A stretch of 64,000 nt of DNA from Sinorhizobium arboris LMG 14919 (GTDB lineage: Bacteria > Pseudomonadota > Alphaproteobacteria > Rhizobiales > Rhizobiaceae), in contig NZ_ATYB01000014.1 of the NCBI RefSeq assembly GCF_000427465.1, positions 1,573,570-1,637,569 of the forward strand. Reading direction: 5' to 3'. A model generated the notes under the pieces. It had not been told where the DNA came from, did not search any database, and worked only from the letters and a program-made list of their open reading frames with translations. Shown in pieces: positions 26,160 to 36,002 of this stretch (within the stretch, counting starts at the first letter, position 1; every line of letters begins with the position of its first letter). The position numbers were made by a program, and so were the translations under genes.

Positions 26160-27563
26160 ATGAATCAGTATGATCTCATCGTCGTCGGCAGCGGTCCGGC
26201 CGGGCGCAGAGGTGCCATCCAGGCCGCGAAGCTCGGCAAGAAGGTGCTCGTCATCGAACAGGGAAAACGGGTCGGCGGCGTTTCCGTCCACACGGGAACC
26301 ATTCCGTCGAAGACGCTGCGTGAAACGGCGCTCAACCTCACCGGCTGGCGCGAGCGCGGCTTCTACGGCCGTTCCTATCGGGTCAAACAGGAGATCAGCG
26401 CCGAAGATCTGCGCCAGCGTCTCATCATCACCCTCAATCACGAGGTGGAGGTGCTAGAGCATCAATTCGCGCGAAACCGCGTTCAGCACATCCGCGGCAG
26501 GGCGAGCTTCGTCGGGCCGACGACGCTCGAGATCGCCAAAGATGACGACGAGAGCATGCTCGTCTCCGGCACCAGCATCCTGCTTGCCGTGGGAACGAAA
26601 CCTTTTCGACCGGACTATATGCCGTTCGACGGCAAGACGGTCGTCGACAGTGACGAGTTGCTCGATATCGGGGAACTGCCCCGCTCGCTTGTGGTGATCG
26701 GGGCAGGCGTCATCGGCATAGAATACGCGACCATCTTCAGCGCCCTTGACATTCAGGTGACGGTCGTCGACCCCAAGACGACCATGCTCGATTTCATCGA
26801 TCGGGAGATCGTAGAGGATTTCACCTATCAATTGCGCGACCGCGCCATGAAGCTTAACCTCGGCCAGAAGGCAGAAAAGGTCGAACGGCTGGAAAACGGC
26901 AAGGTGCTGCTTTCCCTCGACAACGGCCGCAAGATCACAACCGAAATGGTGCTGTTCGCGGCCGGCCGGATGGGCGCGACGGATGCGCTCAATCTCCCCG
27001 CGGCAGGTCTCGAAGCCGACGCGCGCGGACGGCTGAAGGTCAATCCGGAGACGTTTCAGACGGCGGTCCCGAACATCTACGCCGCGGGTGATGTCGTCGG
27101 CTTTCCGAGCCTTGCTTCAACCTCGATGGAGCAAGGCCGCGTCGCGGCCCGCGTCGCCGTCGGCGCAATCGCCAAGGAGCCGCAGAAATATTTCCCCTAC
27201 GGCATCTATGCCGTGCCGGAAATCTCCACCTGCGGCCTCTCCGAGGAAGAGGTCAAGGAGCGTGGAATTCCCTACGAATGCGGTATTGCCCGCTTCCGCG
27301 AGACTTCGCGCGGACACATCATGGGTCTGGATTCAGGCCTCTTGAAAATGATCTTCTCGCTCAGGACACGGCGCCTGCTCGGCGTCCATATCATCGGCGA
27401 AGGTGCGACGGAGCTCGTGCATATCGGCCAGGCCGTCCTGAACCTGAAGGGCACCGTCGAATATTTCGTCGAGAACACCTTCAACTATCCTACCCTCGCC
27501 GAAGCCTACAAGATCGCCGGCTTGGACGCATGGAACCGCATGGGAGAGGTCAAGGCCGAGTGA
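26160..27563 (+). CDS. sthA: Si-specific NAD(P)+ transhydrogenase (soluble)
   Basis: A soluble flavoprotein that exchanges hydride between NADPH and NAD+. The 467-residue product has a FAD-binding start (DLIVVGSGPAGRRGAIQAAK), a second Rossmann site (VVIGAGVIGIEYATIFSALD) and a dimerisation domain ending in NYPTLAEAYKIAGLDAWNR. In place of the redox disulphide of dihydrolipoamide dehydrogenases, the segment reads VHTGTIPSKTLRE with no cysteine pair, the characteristic feature of SthA. The length is normal. The gene faces sufA with 47 bases between. Confidence 0.93.
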   Translation: MNQYDLIVVGSGPAGRRGAIQAAKLGKKVLVIEQGKRVGGVSVHTGTIPSKTLRETALNLTGWRERGFYGRSYRVKQEISAEDLRQRLIITLNHEVEVLEHQFARNRVQHIRGRASFVGPTTLEIAKDDDESMLVSGTSILLAVGTKPFRPDYMPFDGKTVVDSDELLDIGELPRSLVVIGAGVIGIEYATIFSALDIQVTVVDPKTTMLDFIDREIVEDFTYQLRDRAMKLNLGQKAEKVERLENGKVLLSLDNGRKITTEMVLFAAGRMGATDALNLPAAGLEADARGRLKVNPETFQTAVPNIYAAGDVVGFPSLASTSMEQGRVAARVAVGAIAKEPQKYFPYGIYAVPEISTCGLSEEEVKERGIPYECGIARFRETSRGHIMGLDSGLLKMIFSLRTRRLLGVHIIGEGATELVHIGQAVLNLKGTVEYFVENTFNYPTLAEAYKIAGLDAWNRMGEVKAE

Positions 27564-27610
27564 CGGCGCGACTAGTCACCTGGATTAGGACAGCGCCGCG
27601 GCTGCAGAAA

Positions 27611-28003
27611 TCAGTTTGCGCGGACCACCGCATCGCCGCGCGCGGCGAGTGCCGCCAGATCGGCCGGTTTCAACTCGACCGATTCGCCGCAGCCGCAGGC
27701 CGAAGTCTGATTGGGGTTGTTGAAGGTGAAGCCCGAGCGTAGCGTCGTGCTCTCGAAATCCATCTGGGTACCGAGAAGATAGAGCACAGCCTCGGGAGCA
27801 ACCCAGACTTTCGCGCCGTCGTGCTCGACCAGATCGTCCTTCGAATTGGGTTCGCTCACGAGATCGACGGCATATTCCATGCCGGCGCACCCACCCTTCT
27901 TGATACTGATGCGGATGCCCTTGGCCTCGCCTCCGGCACTCTCCACGATCGACCGGACGCGGCCGGCGGCGGCATCGGTGAGGCTCATTACGGCAAAGCC
28001 CAT
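27611..28003 (-). CDS. sufA: Fe-S assembly scaffold/carrier SufA
   Basis: An A-type iron-sulfur carrier that receives clusters from SufBCD. The 130-residue product has the HesB fold with the three cysteine ligands: GGCAGMEY (about 39) and SACGCGES (about 105-110). The N-terminus (LTDAAAGRVRSI) is standard. It is last in the SUF operon and separated from sufT by 96 bases holding two hairpins. Confidence 0.92.
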   Translation of the reverse strand: MGFAVMSLTDAAAGRVRSIVESAGGEAKGIRISIKKGGCAGMEYAVDLVSEPNSKDDLVEHDGAKVWVAPEAVLYLLGTQMDFESTTLRSGFTFNNPNQTSACGCGESVELKPADLAALAARGDAVVRAN

Positions 28004-28023
28004 GGGCTCTATCTCCTTTGTAT

Positions 28024-28044
28024 CGCCGGGGTAAAGGCCCGGCG
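28024..28044 (-). repeat. Intercistronic hairpin in front of sufA
   Basis: CGCCGGG (28,024-28,030) and CCCGGCG (28,038-28,044) form a perfect seven-base stem with a seven-base loop. It lies in the transcript between sufT and sufA. Confidence 0.5.
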
Positions 28045-28073
28045 CTTTCCAGAACTGAATGTAATGCCCGTAG

Positions 28074-28097
28074 ACCTGCCGATCAATATCGGCAGGT
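28074..28097 (-). repeat. Perfect hairpin just after sufT
   Basis: ACCTGCCGAT (28,074-28,083) pairs perfectly over ten bases with ATCGGCAGGT (28,088-28,097) with loop CAAT. It starts two bases past the sufT stop and lacks a T tract, so it may be an RNA stability or partial termination element. Confidence 0.6.
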
Positions 28098-28099
28098 GC

Positions 28100-28480
28100 T
28101 CAATACCAGCCGAGCGCGACCTGCGCCTCTTCCGACATCCGGTCAGGCGTCCACGGAGGATCGAAGGTCATCGTGACTTCGACGCCCGAGACGCCTTCGA
28201 CGGAGCCTACGGCGTTCTCGACCCATCCCGGCATCTCGCCTGCGACGGGGCAGCCCGGCGCCGTCAGCGTCATGTCGATCTTCACCATGCGGTCGTCTTC
28301 GATGTCGATCTTGTAGATGAGACCGAGTTCGAAAATATCGGCGGGGATCTCCGGGTCGTAAACCGTCTTCAGAGCGGCAATGATGTCATCGCTAAGGCGC
28401 GCCAGTTCCTCCGGCGGAATGGCCGAATGAACGATACCCTCGCGGACATCCACTTTTTCCTGCATTTGCTCGAGACCCAT
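28100..28480 (-). CDS. sufT: SufT-type Fe-S assembly protein (DUF59/MIP18)
   Basis: The 126-residue product has the DUF59 core: LKTVYDPEIPADIFELGLIY and LTAPGCPVAGEMPGWVEN with the conserved cysteine near 76, and MTFDPPWTP. In other bacteria SufT helps mature particular Fe-S proteins. It is ten bases from sufS and clearly part of the same transcript. Confidence 0.9.
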   Translation of the reverse strand: MGLEQMQEKVDVREGIVHSAIPPEELARLSDDIIAALKTVYDPEIPADIFELGLIYKIDIEDDRMVKIDMTLTAPGCPVAGEMPGWVENAVGSVEGVSGVEVTMTFDPPWTPDRMSEEAQVALGWY

Positions 28481-28490
28481 GTCCGTCTCC

Positions 28491-29747
28491 CTAAGCGAAA
28501 AACTTGCGTGCGTGTTCCAGCGCGTCCGCCAGCGCGTCGACCTCGGCCCGGGTGTTGTAGAGACCGAAGGACGCCCGGCATGTGGAGGTGACGCCGAACC
28601 GTTTCAAGAGCGGCTGTGCACAATGCGTTCCGGCCCGGACCGCGATGCCGGCGCGGTCGATGACCATCGACACGTCATGGGCGTGGATGCCGGCGATCTC
28701 AAAGGAAAAGATGCTTCCCTTGCCGGGTGCGTCGCCGAAGACCTTCAGCGAATTGATCGAGGACAGGCATTCGCGGGCATAGGCCGTCAGGTCCGCTTCA
28801 TGTGCCCTGATCGCTTCGCGGCCGATCTTCTCCATGTAGTCGAGCGCATAGCCGAGCCCGATTGCCTGGACGATCGGCGGCGTTCCGGCTTCGAAGCGAT
28901 GTGGCGGGTCGTTGTAGGTGACGCGGTCCTCGGTCACTTCCTCGATCATCTCGCCGCCGCCCATGAAGGGCCGCATTTCCTTCAGCCGGTCCGTTTTGCC
29001 ATAAAGCACGCCGATGCCGGAAGGGCCGTAGAGCTTGTGACCGGTCATCACATACCAGTCGCAATCGATGTCCTGCACGTCGACGGGCATATGCACCGCC
29101 CCCTGGCTGCCGTCGACCAGCACCGGAATGCCGCGCTCGCGAGCGATGCGGCAAATCTCCTTCACCGGGACCACCGTGCCTAGCGCATTCGACATGTGCG
29201 TGATGGCAATGAGCTTCGTCCGCTCCGTCAGGCATTTGACGAAATCCTCGATGTGGAACGCGCCGTCCTCGTCGACCGGCGCCCAGACGAGCTTCGCGCC
29301 CTGCCGCTCGCGGATAAAGTGCCACGGAACGATGTTGGAGTGATGCTCCATGATCGAAATGACGATTTCATCCCCGTCACCAAGCTTCGGCATTCCATAG
29401 CCATAGGCCACGGTGTTGATCGCCTCGGTCGAAGACTTGGTGAAGATTATGTTGTCGACCGATGGCGCATTCAGGAACCGACGAACCTTTTCGCGCGCCT
29501 GCTCGTAGGCCTCCGTCGCGGCATTCGACAGGAAGTGCAAGCCGCGATGGACGTTGGCATATTCGTTTGAATAGGCCTGGGCCACGGCGTCGATGACGAG
29601 TTGCGGCTTCTGCGCCGATGCACCGTTGTCGAGATAGACGAGCGGCTTGCCGTAGACCGTCCGCGAAAGGATCGGGAAGTCCTTTCTGACCGCTTCGACG
29701 TCGTAGGCCGCTACCGGCGGCGCAGGATGTTCCATATCTTTGTCCAA
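28491..29747 (-). CDS. sufS: Cysteine desulfurase SufS
   Basis: A pyridoxal-phosphate enzyme that releases sulfur from cysteine for cluster assembly. The 418-residue product has the class V signature: VYLDNGASAQKP, FTKSSTEAINTVAYG, MEHHSNIVPW, VDGSQGAVHMPVD, the Schiff-base lysine in YVMTGHKLYGPSG and the active cysteine in VRAGTHCAQPLLKRFG. It is type II, as in SUF systems. The ATG directly follows the sufD stop. SufE, which usually stimulates it, is not in the window. Confidence 0.95.
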   Translation of the reverse strand: MDKDMEHPAPPVAAYDVEAVRKDFPILSRTVYGKPLVYLDNGASAQKPQLVIDAVAQAYSNEYANVHRGLHFLSNAATEAYEQAREKVRRFLNAPSVDNIIFTKSSTEAINTVAYGYGMPKLGDGDEIVISIMEHHSNIVPWHFIRERQGAKLVWAPVDEDGAFHIEDFVKCLTERTKLIAITHMSNALGTVVPVKEICRIARERGIPVLVDGSQGAVHMPVDVQDIDCDWYVMTGHKLYGPSGIGVLYGKTDRLKEMRPFMGGGEMIEEVTEDRVTYNDPPHRFEAGTPPIVQAIGLGYALDYMEKIGREAIRAHEADLTAYARECLSSINSLKVFGDAPGKGSIFSFEIAGIHAHDVSMVIDRAGIAVRAGTHCAQPLLKRFGVTSTCRASFGLYNTRAEVDALADALEHARKFFA

Positions 29748-31025
29748 TCAGGCATGTTTTTCGAGCCAGGCCGAGATAACGCCCTCGAGCGACTCGACCA
29801 GCGCCGCGTCGTCTTCCAATTCTTCGACGATCTCGGCGACGAAAGCATTGACCAGCATCGCACGTGCCTTGTTTTCCGGTATGCCGCGCGCGAGCATGTA
29901 GAAGAGCTGCGTGTGGTCGATATCGATAACCGTTGCACCGTGACCGCACTGTACGTCGTCTGCAAAGATTTCGAGTTCCGGCTTCGCAGAGAAGTCTGCG
30001 TCGTCGGACAAGAGCAGCGTGTTGCACGACATCTTCGCGTCGGTCTTCTGCGCGTCCTGCGCGACAAGGATCTTGCCCTGAAATACGCCCTTCGCCCGGT
30101 CGAAAACGACGTTGCGGATAATTTCGCTCGACGTCGTGTGCGGCACGTTGTGGCTCAGCGTGAACGTCAGGTCGGTGTGGCTGTCGCCGCCGAGCAGGTT
30201 GATCCCGCGCAGCGTGAGGTCGGCGCGCTCGCCGCTCGCACGGCCATGCAGTTCCTGACGGACCAGCTTCCCGCCGGCATTGATGACAAAGAGGTGCAGT
30301 TTCGCGTCCTTGCCGAGATCGAAGCGGATCTGGCCGAGATGGGTATCGGCCGGGCCCTGCTGCTGCAGGATGATCCAGATCACGTCGGCACCCTCGGCAA
30401 GCGTCACATCGCTTACCGAGGAAACGAAGCTTGCCTCGGCGTTGGTCGACAGATGGCGCTCGATCACGGTTGCTTTCGCGCCGGCGCCGAAGGAAACCGG
30501 AAAGCGCGTATGCGCCTGACCATGACTCTGAGCCACCTGGATTTCAATCGGAGCTTCGATCTCCGCGCCGGCGTCGACCGTGATCTCCAGTCCGCCGCGC
30601 ACGAGCCCGCCATTGATCCGGCCGATCGCATCATCCGAGCCGAGCACGGAGAGCCCGGCTGCTGCCGAGCCGTCCAGAAGGCTCTCGGTATAAGAGCGCA
30701 CCGTAAGCTGCTCGGGAACGCTCTTGATGTCCGCCTGCCCGTTGCGCACGGAGAGAACCGACGAACCCGGGACGACCGGCTCGACGCGCTCGGCGAAGGC
30801 AGTCGGATCGGCCGCGGGCACCGCCCGCAGCAGCGTCCGCAGGTCCGTATAGTGCCACGCTTCGACGCGACGCGTCGGCAGACCGGCGGTCTTCAACTCG
30901 TGAACCAGCGTATCTCGCAGTGACAGCACGGCCCCGTCGCCCGGCAAGTCGCCAATCTGCGCCGTATAGGCATCGACGAGCGCCGTTTCGGCCGCCGTCA
31001 TCTTGATGGCCTGTTGCATATTCAT
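29748..31025 (-). CDS. sufD: Fe-S assembly protein SufD
   Basis: SufD partners SufB and the ATPase SufC in the cluster scaffold. The 425-residue product carries the SufBD fold with the C-terminal core (AKGVFQGKILVAQDAQKTDAK, then LLLSDDADFSAKPELEIFA and CGHGATV), including the conserved His in CGHGAT. The ATG at 31,025 follows GAAGGAGTG. It is directly before sufS and 22 bases after sufC. Confidence 0.93.
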   Translation of the reverse strand: MNMQQAIKMTAAETALVDAYTAQIGDLPGDGAVLSLRDTLVHELKTAGLPTRRVEAWHYTDLRTLLRAVPAADPTAFAERVEPVVPGSSVLSVRNGQADIKSVPEQLTVRSYTESLLDGSAAAGLSVLGSDDAIGRINGGLVRGGLEITVDAGAEIEAPIEIQVAQSHGQAHTRFPVSFGAGAKATVIERHLSTNAEASFVSSVSDVTLAEGADVIWIILQQQGPADTHLGQIRFDLGKDAKLHLFVINAGGKLVRQELHGRASGERADLTLRGINLLGGDSHTDLTFTLSHNVPHTTSSEIIRNVVFDRAKGVFQGKILVAQDAQKTDAKMSCNTLLLSDDADFSAKPELEIFADDVQCGHGATVIDIDHTQLFYMLARGIPENKARAMLVNAFVAEIVEELEDDAALVESLEGVISAWLEKHA

Positions 31026-31047
31026 TCGAACACTCCTTCGACAGGCG

Positions 31048-31803
31048 TCAGGCTGCCGCCTCGATGATATCCGCGTAGCCGTTGGCCTCGAGCTCGTGCG
31101 CCAGCGTCTTGTCGCCGGACTTGATGACCTGGCCCTTGTAGAGGACGTGGACGGTGTCCGGAACGATGTAGTTCAGCAGGCGCTGGTAGTGTGTGATGAC
31201 GACCACCGCGCGATCTGGCGAGCGCAGCGCGTTGACGCCATCTGCGACGATCTTCAGCGCGTCAATGTCGAGGCCGGAGTCGGTTTCGTCGAGTACGCAG
31301 AGCTTCGGCTCGAGCAGAGCCATCTGCAGGATTTCGGCGCGCTTCTTCTCACCGCCCGAAAAGCCGACATTGAGCGGACGACGCAGCATTTCGGGCGCGA
31401 TTTTCAGCTCCACTGCAGCTTCCTTGACGCGGCGCATGAATTCCGGCGTCGTCAATTCGTCTTCGCCGCGATACTTGCGCTGTTCGTTCATCGCCACCTT
31501 CAGGAACTGCATGGTGGCAACGCCCGGGATCTCGACCGGGTACTGGAATGCGAGGAAGATGCCCTTCGCAGCGCGTTCCGCAGCGTCGAGCTCCAGGATG
31601 CTTTCGCCGTTATAAAGAATGTCGCCTTCGGTGACTTCATAATCTTCGCGTCCAGACAGGATATAGGACAGCGTCGACTTGCCGGAGCCGTTGGGCCCCA
31701 TGATGGCCGCGACTTCGCCGGCCTTCACCGTGAGGTTCAGCCCGCGGATGATCTCGGTGCCGTCCTCGGCGATGCGTGCGTGCAGGTTCTTGATTTCAAG
31801 CAT
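31048..31803 (-). CDS. sufC: Fe-S assembly ATPase SufC
   Basis: An ABC-type ATPase that drives SufBCD. The 251-residue product has Walker A GPNGSGKST (about 36-44), the signature FSGGEKKRAEILQ, Walker B LCVLDETDSGLD and the H-loop VVITHYQRLL. It stands between sufB and sufD as usual. Confidence 0.96.
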   Translation of the reverse strand: MLEIKNLHARIAEDGTEIIRGLNLTVKAGEVAAIMGPNGSGKSTLSYILSGREDYEVTEGDILYNGESILELDAAERAAKGIFLAFQYPVEIPGVATMQFLKVAMNEQRKYRGEDELTTPEFMRRVKEAAVELKIAPEMLRRPLNVGFSGGEKKRAEILQMALLEPKLCVLDETDSGLDIDALKIVADGVNALRSPDRAVVVITHYQRLLNYIVPDTVHVLYKGQVIKSGDKTLAHELEANGYADIIEAAA

Positions 31804-31877
31804 ATGCGTTCGTCCTCTTGGGAAACGAAATCTTCAATCGCGCAATCCGTGCGCCGGTTCGGTATTCGGCCGGGGCC

Positions 31878-33347
31878 TCAGCCCACGGAGCCTTCGAGCG
31901 AGATGCCGATCAGCTTCTGCGCCTCGACGGCGAACTCCATCGGCAGTTCCTGGATGACTTCCTTGACGAAGCCGTTGACGATCAGAGCGATCGCCGCCTC
32001 TTCCGGGATGCCGCGCTGCAGGCAGTAGAAAAGCTGGTCCTCGGAAATCTTCGACGTCGTCGCCTCGTGCTCGAACTGCGCCGTCGAATTCTTCGCCTCG
32101 ATATAGGGGACCGTGTGCGCACCGCATCTGTCGCCGATCAGCAGCGAGTCGCATTGGGTGAAGTTGCGGGCGTTCTCAGCCTTGCGATGCGCCGAAACCT
32201 GACCGCGATAGGTGTTTTCCGAAACACCCGCCGCGATGCCCTTGGAGATGATGCGGCTCGACGTATTCTTGCCGAGGTGAATCATCTTGGTGCCCGAGTC
32301 GATCTGCTGGTGACCGTTGGATACCGCGATCGAGTAGAACTCGCCGCGCGAACCGTCGCCGCGCAGGATGCAGGACGGGTATTTCCAGGTGATCGCCGAT
32401 CCGGTCTCGACCTGGGTCCAGGAGATCTTCGAGTTCCTGCCGCGGCAATCGCCGCGCTTGGTCACGAAATTATAGATGCCGCCCTTGCCCTGCTTGTCGC
32501 CCGGATACCAGTTCTGCACCGTCGAATACTTGATTTCGGCATCGTCGAGCGCAATCAGTTCGACCACAGCCGCGTGAAGCTGGTTCTCGTCGCGTTGCGG
32601 TGCCGTGCAGCCCTCGAGATAAGAGACATAGGCGCCTTCATCGGCGATGATGAGCGTACGCTCGAACTGGCCGGTGTTCTTCTCGTTGATGCGGAAATAG
32701 GTCGAAAGCTCCATCGGGCACCGAACGCCCTTCGGCACATAGACGAAGGAACCGTCGGTGAAGACAGCGGAATTCAGCGTCGCATAGAAGTTGTCCGACT
32801 GCGGCACGACCGTACCGAGATACTTCCGCACGAGATCCGGATGCTCCCGCATCGCCTCCGAGATCGACATGAAGATGACGCCCGCCTTCTTCAGCTCTTC
32901 CTTGAAGGTGGTGACAACGGAGACGGAATCGAACACCGCATCGACGGCTATCTTCGACTTCTCGACGCCGGCGAGGATCTCCTGTTCCTTCAGCGGAATG
33001 CCGAGCTTCTCATAGACCTTGAGCAGCTCCGGATCGACCTCGTCGAGCGACTTCGGCCCCGCTGTGCCTTTCGGCGCCGCGTAATAGTGGATGTCGTTGA
33101 AGTCGATCTTCGGATAGCGGACGCGTGCCCAGGTCGGCTCCTCCATGGTCTGCCAGCGGCGATAAGCCTCGAGGCGCCATTCGAGCATCCACTCCGGTTC
33201 GTTCTTCTTGGACGAGATCAGGCGGATGATATCCTCGGACAGCCCCTTCGGAGCCTTGTCCATCTCGATCGTCGTCTCGAAGCCGTATTTATACTGGTCC
33301 ACGTCGATCTGGCGGACCTGGTCAATGGTTTCCTGCACGGCAGGCAT
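31878..33347 (-). CDS. sufB: Fe-S assembly protein SufB
   Basis: The core scaffold subunit. The 489-residue product starts at ATG 33,347 with GGAGAACG just upstream; an ATG at 33,419 would add an out-of-family tail. It shows the SufB patterns [65 protein letters not shown] and [16 protein letters not shown] with the conserved cysteine. Downstream genes sufC and sufD are within 75 and 22 bases. Confidence 0.95.
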   Translation of the reverse strand: MPAVQETIDQVRQIDVDQYKYGFETTIEMDKAPKGLSEDIIRLISSKKNEPEWMLEWRLEAYRRWQTMEEPTWARVRYPKIDFNDIHYYAAPKGTAGPKSLDEVDPELLKVYEKLGIPLKEQEILAGVEKSKIAVDAVFDSVSVVTTFKEELKKAGVIFMSISEAMREHPDLVRKYLGTVVPQSDNFYATLNSAVFTDGSFVYVPKGVRCPMELSTYFRINEKNTGQFERTLIIADEGAYVSYLEGCTAPQRDENQLHAAVVELIALDDAEIKYSTVQNWYPGDKQGKGGIYNFVTKRGDCRGRNSKISWTQVETGSAITWKYPSCILRGDGSRGEFYSIAVSNGHQQIDSGTKMIHLGKNTSSRIISKGIAAGVSENTYRGQVSAHRKAENARNFTQCDSLLIGDRCGAHTVPYIEAKNSTAQFEHEATTSKISEDQLFYCLQRGIPEEAAIALIVNGFVKEVIQELPMEFAVEAQKLIGISLEGSVG

Positions 33348-33501
33348 GTCGTTCTCCAATCTCGCCGGATCCAAGGTCCGGCAGCTTGTCAACACGATGC
33401 AAGTATTCGCGCACCGCATATGTAATGGCTAAAAGGCGCTTTTCACCCCATTTGCCAAGCGGAAAATTGCTTTTCCGCAATTTCATTCAATGCTCTCCGC
33501 T

Positions 33502-34668
33502 TCACGCCGCCTGTCCGGTCGAGGGTCGCCGTGCAGCCACTTTCGCGAATATCGCTGCGCAGCGCTCGATATCCGCTTGCGTCGTCGTCTCGCCGATCGA
33601 AATCCTGAGTGCACCGTGACGCGGATCGTAGCCCATGGCTGTCAAAACATGGCTTTGCCCGACCTTTCCGGATGAGCAGGCCGAGCCTGCCGACAAGGCG
33701 ACGCCCTCGAGATCGAAAGCGATCTGTCCGGTCTCGGCTTTCAGCCCCGGAAGAGTGAAGAAGCATGTATTTGCCAGGCGGGGCCCGTCGCGCCCGTGGA
33801 TCACCACATCGGGGGCGGAGGACCGCATTTCCGCCTCCAGGCCGTCGCGCAGCGCGGCCATGGCGGCCATGCGCCCGTCGATATTCCCAGCGGCCGCGCG
33901 TGCTGCAGCAGCAAAGCCCGCAAGCGCCGCTGCATTCTCGGTCCCCGAACGGTGTCCCTTTTCCTGTCCGCCGCCGCGGATCAGTGGCGAAGGCATCATG
34001 ATCTCGCCCCGGGCAACGAGCGCGCCCGCTCCCTTCGGACCGCCGATCTTGTGCGACGACAGGATCAGAAAGTCCGCACCGAGCGACTCGATCGAAAGCG
34101 GTAGCCGGCCGGCAGCCTGAACAGCATCGACGACCAGAATACCGCCATGTGCGCGCACGATCGCCGCAACCTCGGCGACCGGCTGAATGATGCCCGTTTC
34201 GTTGTTGGCAAGCATCACCGCTACCAACGGCAGACCGGTCTCGCGGTCATGCGCCTGAAGCAGGGCCTCGAGCGCCGCGCAGTCGATGACGCCGGCGCTG
34301 GTCACCGCTATCTCGCAAATATCCTCGGGCGCGAAACGTCCGCCCTCGCGCACTGCCGGATGCTCGATCGCCGAAACATAGAGCTTGCCTGCCTTGAGCG
34401 GCGTGCGCCCCATGCGGAACTGCGGCGTCAGCACCATGTTCGCCGCTTCCGTCGCGCCGCTGGTAAAGACGACCGCTGCGGGTTGCGCGCCGCAGAGTGT
34501 GGCAACATCGCGGCGGGCGCTCTCGACAAGGGCGCGCACCGCACGCCCTTCGCCGTGGACCGAAGAGGGATTGCCATGCTGATCGAGCGCGAACAGGAGC
34601 GCCTCACGCGCTTCCGGCAGAAGCGGCGCCGTGGCGTTCCAGTCCATGTAGATGCGCGATCCCGACAT
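33502..34668 (-). CDS. NifS/IscS-like cysteine desulfurase heading the SUF operon
   Basis: A second, type I cysteine desulfurase of 388 residues. Cofactor and active-site features: YMDWNATAPLLPEAREALL, VFTSGATEAANM, EHPAVREGG, VDAVQAAGR, the lysine in LSSHKIGGPKGAG and the flexible active loop cysteine in LSAGSACSSGKVGQSHVL. It lies 154 bases upstream of sufB on the same strand, so it probably belongs to the operon. An Rrf2 regulator gene (IscR) normally expected in this position is absent. Confidence 0.93.
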   Translation of the reverse strand: MSGSRIYMDWNATAPLLPEAREALLFALDQHGNPSSVHGEGRAVRALVESARRDVATLCGAQPAAVVFTSGATEAANMVLTPQFRMGRTPLKAGKLYVSAIEHPAVREGGRFAPEDICEIAVTSAGVIDCAALEALLQAHDRETGLPLVAVMLANNETGIIQPVAEVAAIVRAHGGILVVDAVQAAGRLPLSIESLGADFLILSSHKIGGPKGAGALVARGEIMMPSPLIRGGGQEKGHRSGTENAAALAGFAAAARAAAGNIDGRMAAMAALRDGLEAEMRSSAPDVVIHGRDGPRLANTCFFTLPGLKAETGQIAFDLEGVALSAGSACSSGKVGQSHVLTAMGYDPRHGALRISIGETTTQADIERCAAIFAKVAARRPSTGQAA

Positions 34669-34887
34669 CGATTCCTTCGCTGGGCCTGCTGCGACCGCTT
34701 CTAGCGGCGCCGTTGCATTTTCCTTGAATTTTCCGCGCCGCTTGCCTTAAGAGACGAAGCTCATGCGGATGTCCGTACCAAAGTTTTGAACGGTTCTAAA
34801 GTAGGTTCTAGAAAAGCTGACTGGTTTAGTCAAGACAGATCGGCACCAAGAACGACGGAATTGAACCAAAGCACTCCCGGAGAGCCA

Positions 34888-35565
34888 ATGCCCGAAATCA
34901 TCTTCAACGGACCGGCCGGTCGCCTTGAGGGCCGCTATCAGCCTTCGAAGCAGAAGAGCGCCCCGATTGCGATCATCCTGCATCCGCACCCGCAGTTCGG
35001 CGGCACGATGAACAACCAGATCGTATACCAGCTCTTCTACATGTTTCAAAAGCGCGGCTTTACCACCTTGCGCTTCAATTTCCGGGGCATCGGGCGCAGC
35101 CAGGGCGAATTCGACCATGGTGCCGGCGAACTTTCCGACGCGGCATCCGCACTCGACTGGGTGCAGAGCCTGCACCCCGATTCCAAGAGCTGCTGGGTCG
35201 CCGGCTACTCGTTCGGCGCCTGGATCGGCATGCAGCTGCTGATGCGGCGTCCGGAGATCGAGGGCTTCATGGCAGTGGCACCGCAACCGAACATCTACGA
35301 TTTCTCCTTCCTGGCGCCGTGCCCCTCCTCCGGCCTGATCATCAACGGCGATTCCGACAAGGTGGCGCCGGAGAAGGACGTCAATGGGCTTGTCGAGAAG
35401 CTCAAGGCTCAGAAGGGCATTCTGATCACGCATAAGACGGTATCGGGCGCCAACCACTTCTTCAATGGCCAGGTCGAAACCCTCATGGCCGAATGCGAAG
35501 ACTATCTCGACCGCCGTCTCAACGGCGAACTGGTGCCTGAGCCGGCGGCGAAGCGCATTCGCTGA
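34888..35565 (+). CDS. Alpha/beta hydrolase family protein
   Basis: The 225-residue product starts at ATG 34,888 after CCCGGAGAG. The fold shows HPHPQFGGTMNN, FRGIGRSQGEFDHG, the nucleophile box GYSFGAW (Ser), a late Asp in INGDSDKVAPEKD and the catalytic His in VSGANHFFNGQ. The triad is complete. The substrate is unknown. It runs divergently from the nifS-like gene and is conserved in alphaproteobacteria next to tyrS and SUF genes. Confidence 0.85.
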   Translation: MPEIIFNGPAGRLEGRYQPSKQKSAPIAIILHPHPQFGGTMNNQIVYQLFYMFQKRGFTTLRFNFRGIGRSQGEFDHGAGELSDAASALDWVQSLHPDSKSCWVAGYSFGAWIGMQLLMRRPEIEGFMAVAPQPNIYDFSFLAPCPSSGLIINGDSDKVAPEKDVNGLVEKLKAQKGILITHKTVSGANHFFNGQVETLMAECEDYLDRRLNGELVPEPAAKRIR

Positions 35566-35726
35566 ACGGCGCCATCGCGCCGCAGAGATGCGAGAGTTCC
35601 GTTGGCACCGCCGGCGTTTCGGCGGCGCTTCCGCGCCGCCTGAAGCTCTACCGGCCTTCTGCCTCTTTACCTTGTTACCGTTGCCTAAATCGATTATCTT
35701 ACCGTCGTCTTACTTGAGGGCTGTCA

Positions 35727-36002
35727 ATGCCGAAAGCCGAGAAGCTCGAGACGACGGTTTCGACGAAGGGGCAGGTCATTCTGCCCAAGGCCATCCGCCA
35801 GCGGCGGCAATGGGAAGCCGGCACGCGCCTGATCGTGGAGGAGACACCCGAGGGTGTCCTGCTGAAACGCGCGCCTGCATTTGAACCATCCGAGCCGAAG
35901 AACGTGTTTGGGTCGCTGGGCTTCAGCGGTGAGCCGAAATCGTTGGAGGACATGAAGGCGGCTGTCCTGACCGAGGCCCGGCGGCGGCATGGACGCAATT
36001 GA
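35727..36002 (+). CDS. vapB: AbrB/VapB-type antitoxin
   Basis: The 91-residue product has an N-terminal SpoVT/AbrB swapped-hairpin domain (KLETTVSTKGQVILPKAIRQ, WEAGTRLIVEETPEGVLL). The C-terminal tail (about 55-91) would hold the toxin. GAGGG precedes the ATG. It overlaps the PIN-domain toxin gene by 14 bases. The pair probably represses its own promoter. Confidence 0.88.
   Translation: MPKAEKLETTVSTKGQVILPKAIRQRRQWEAGTRLIVEETPEGVLLKRAPAFEPSEPKNVFGSLGFSGEPKSLEDMKAAVLTEARRRHGRN

Noticed and set aside
31818..33425. A 535-residue open frame opposite sufB
   Set aside because: The sufB reading is complete with all family motifs; the other strand has charged low-complexity sequence only.
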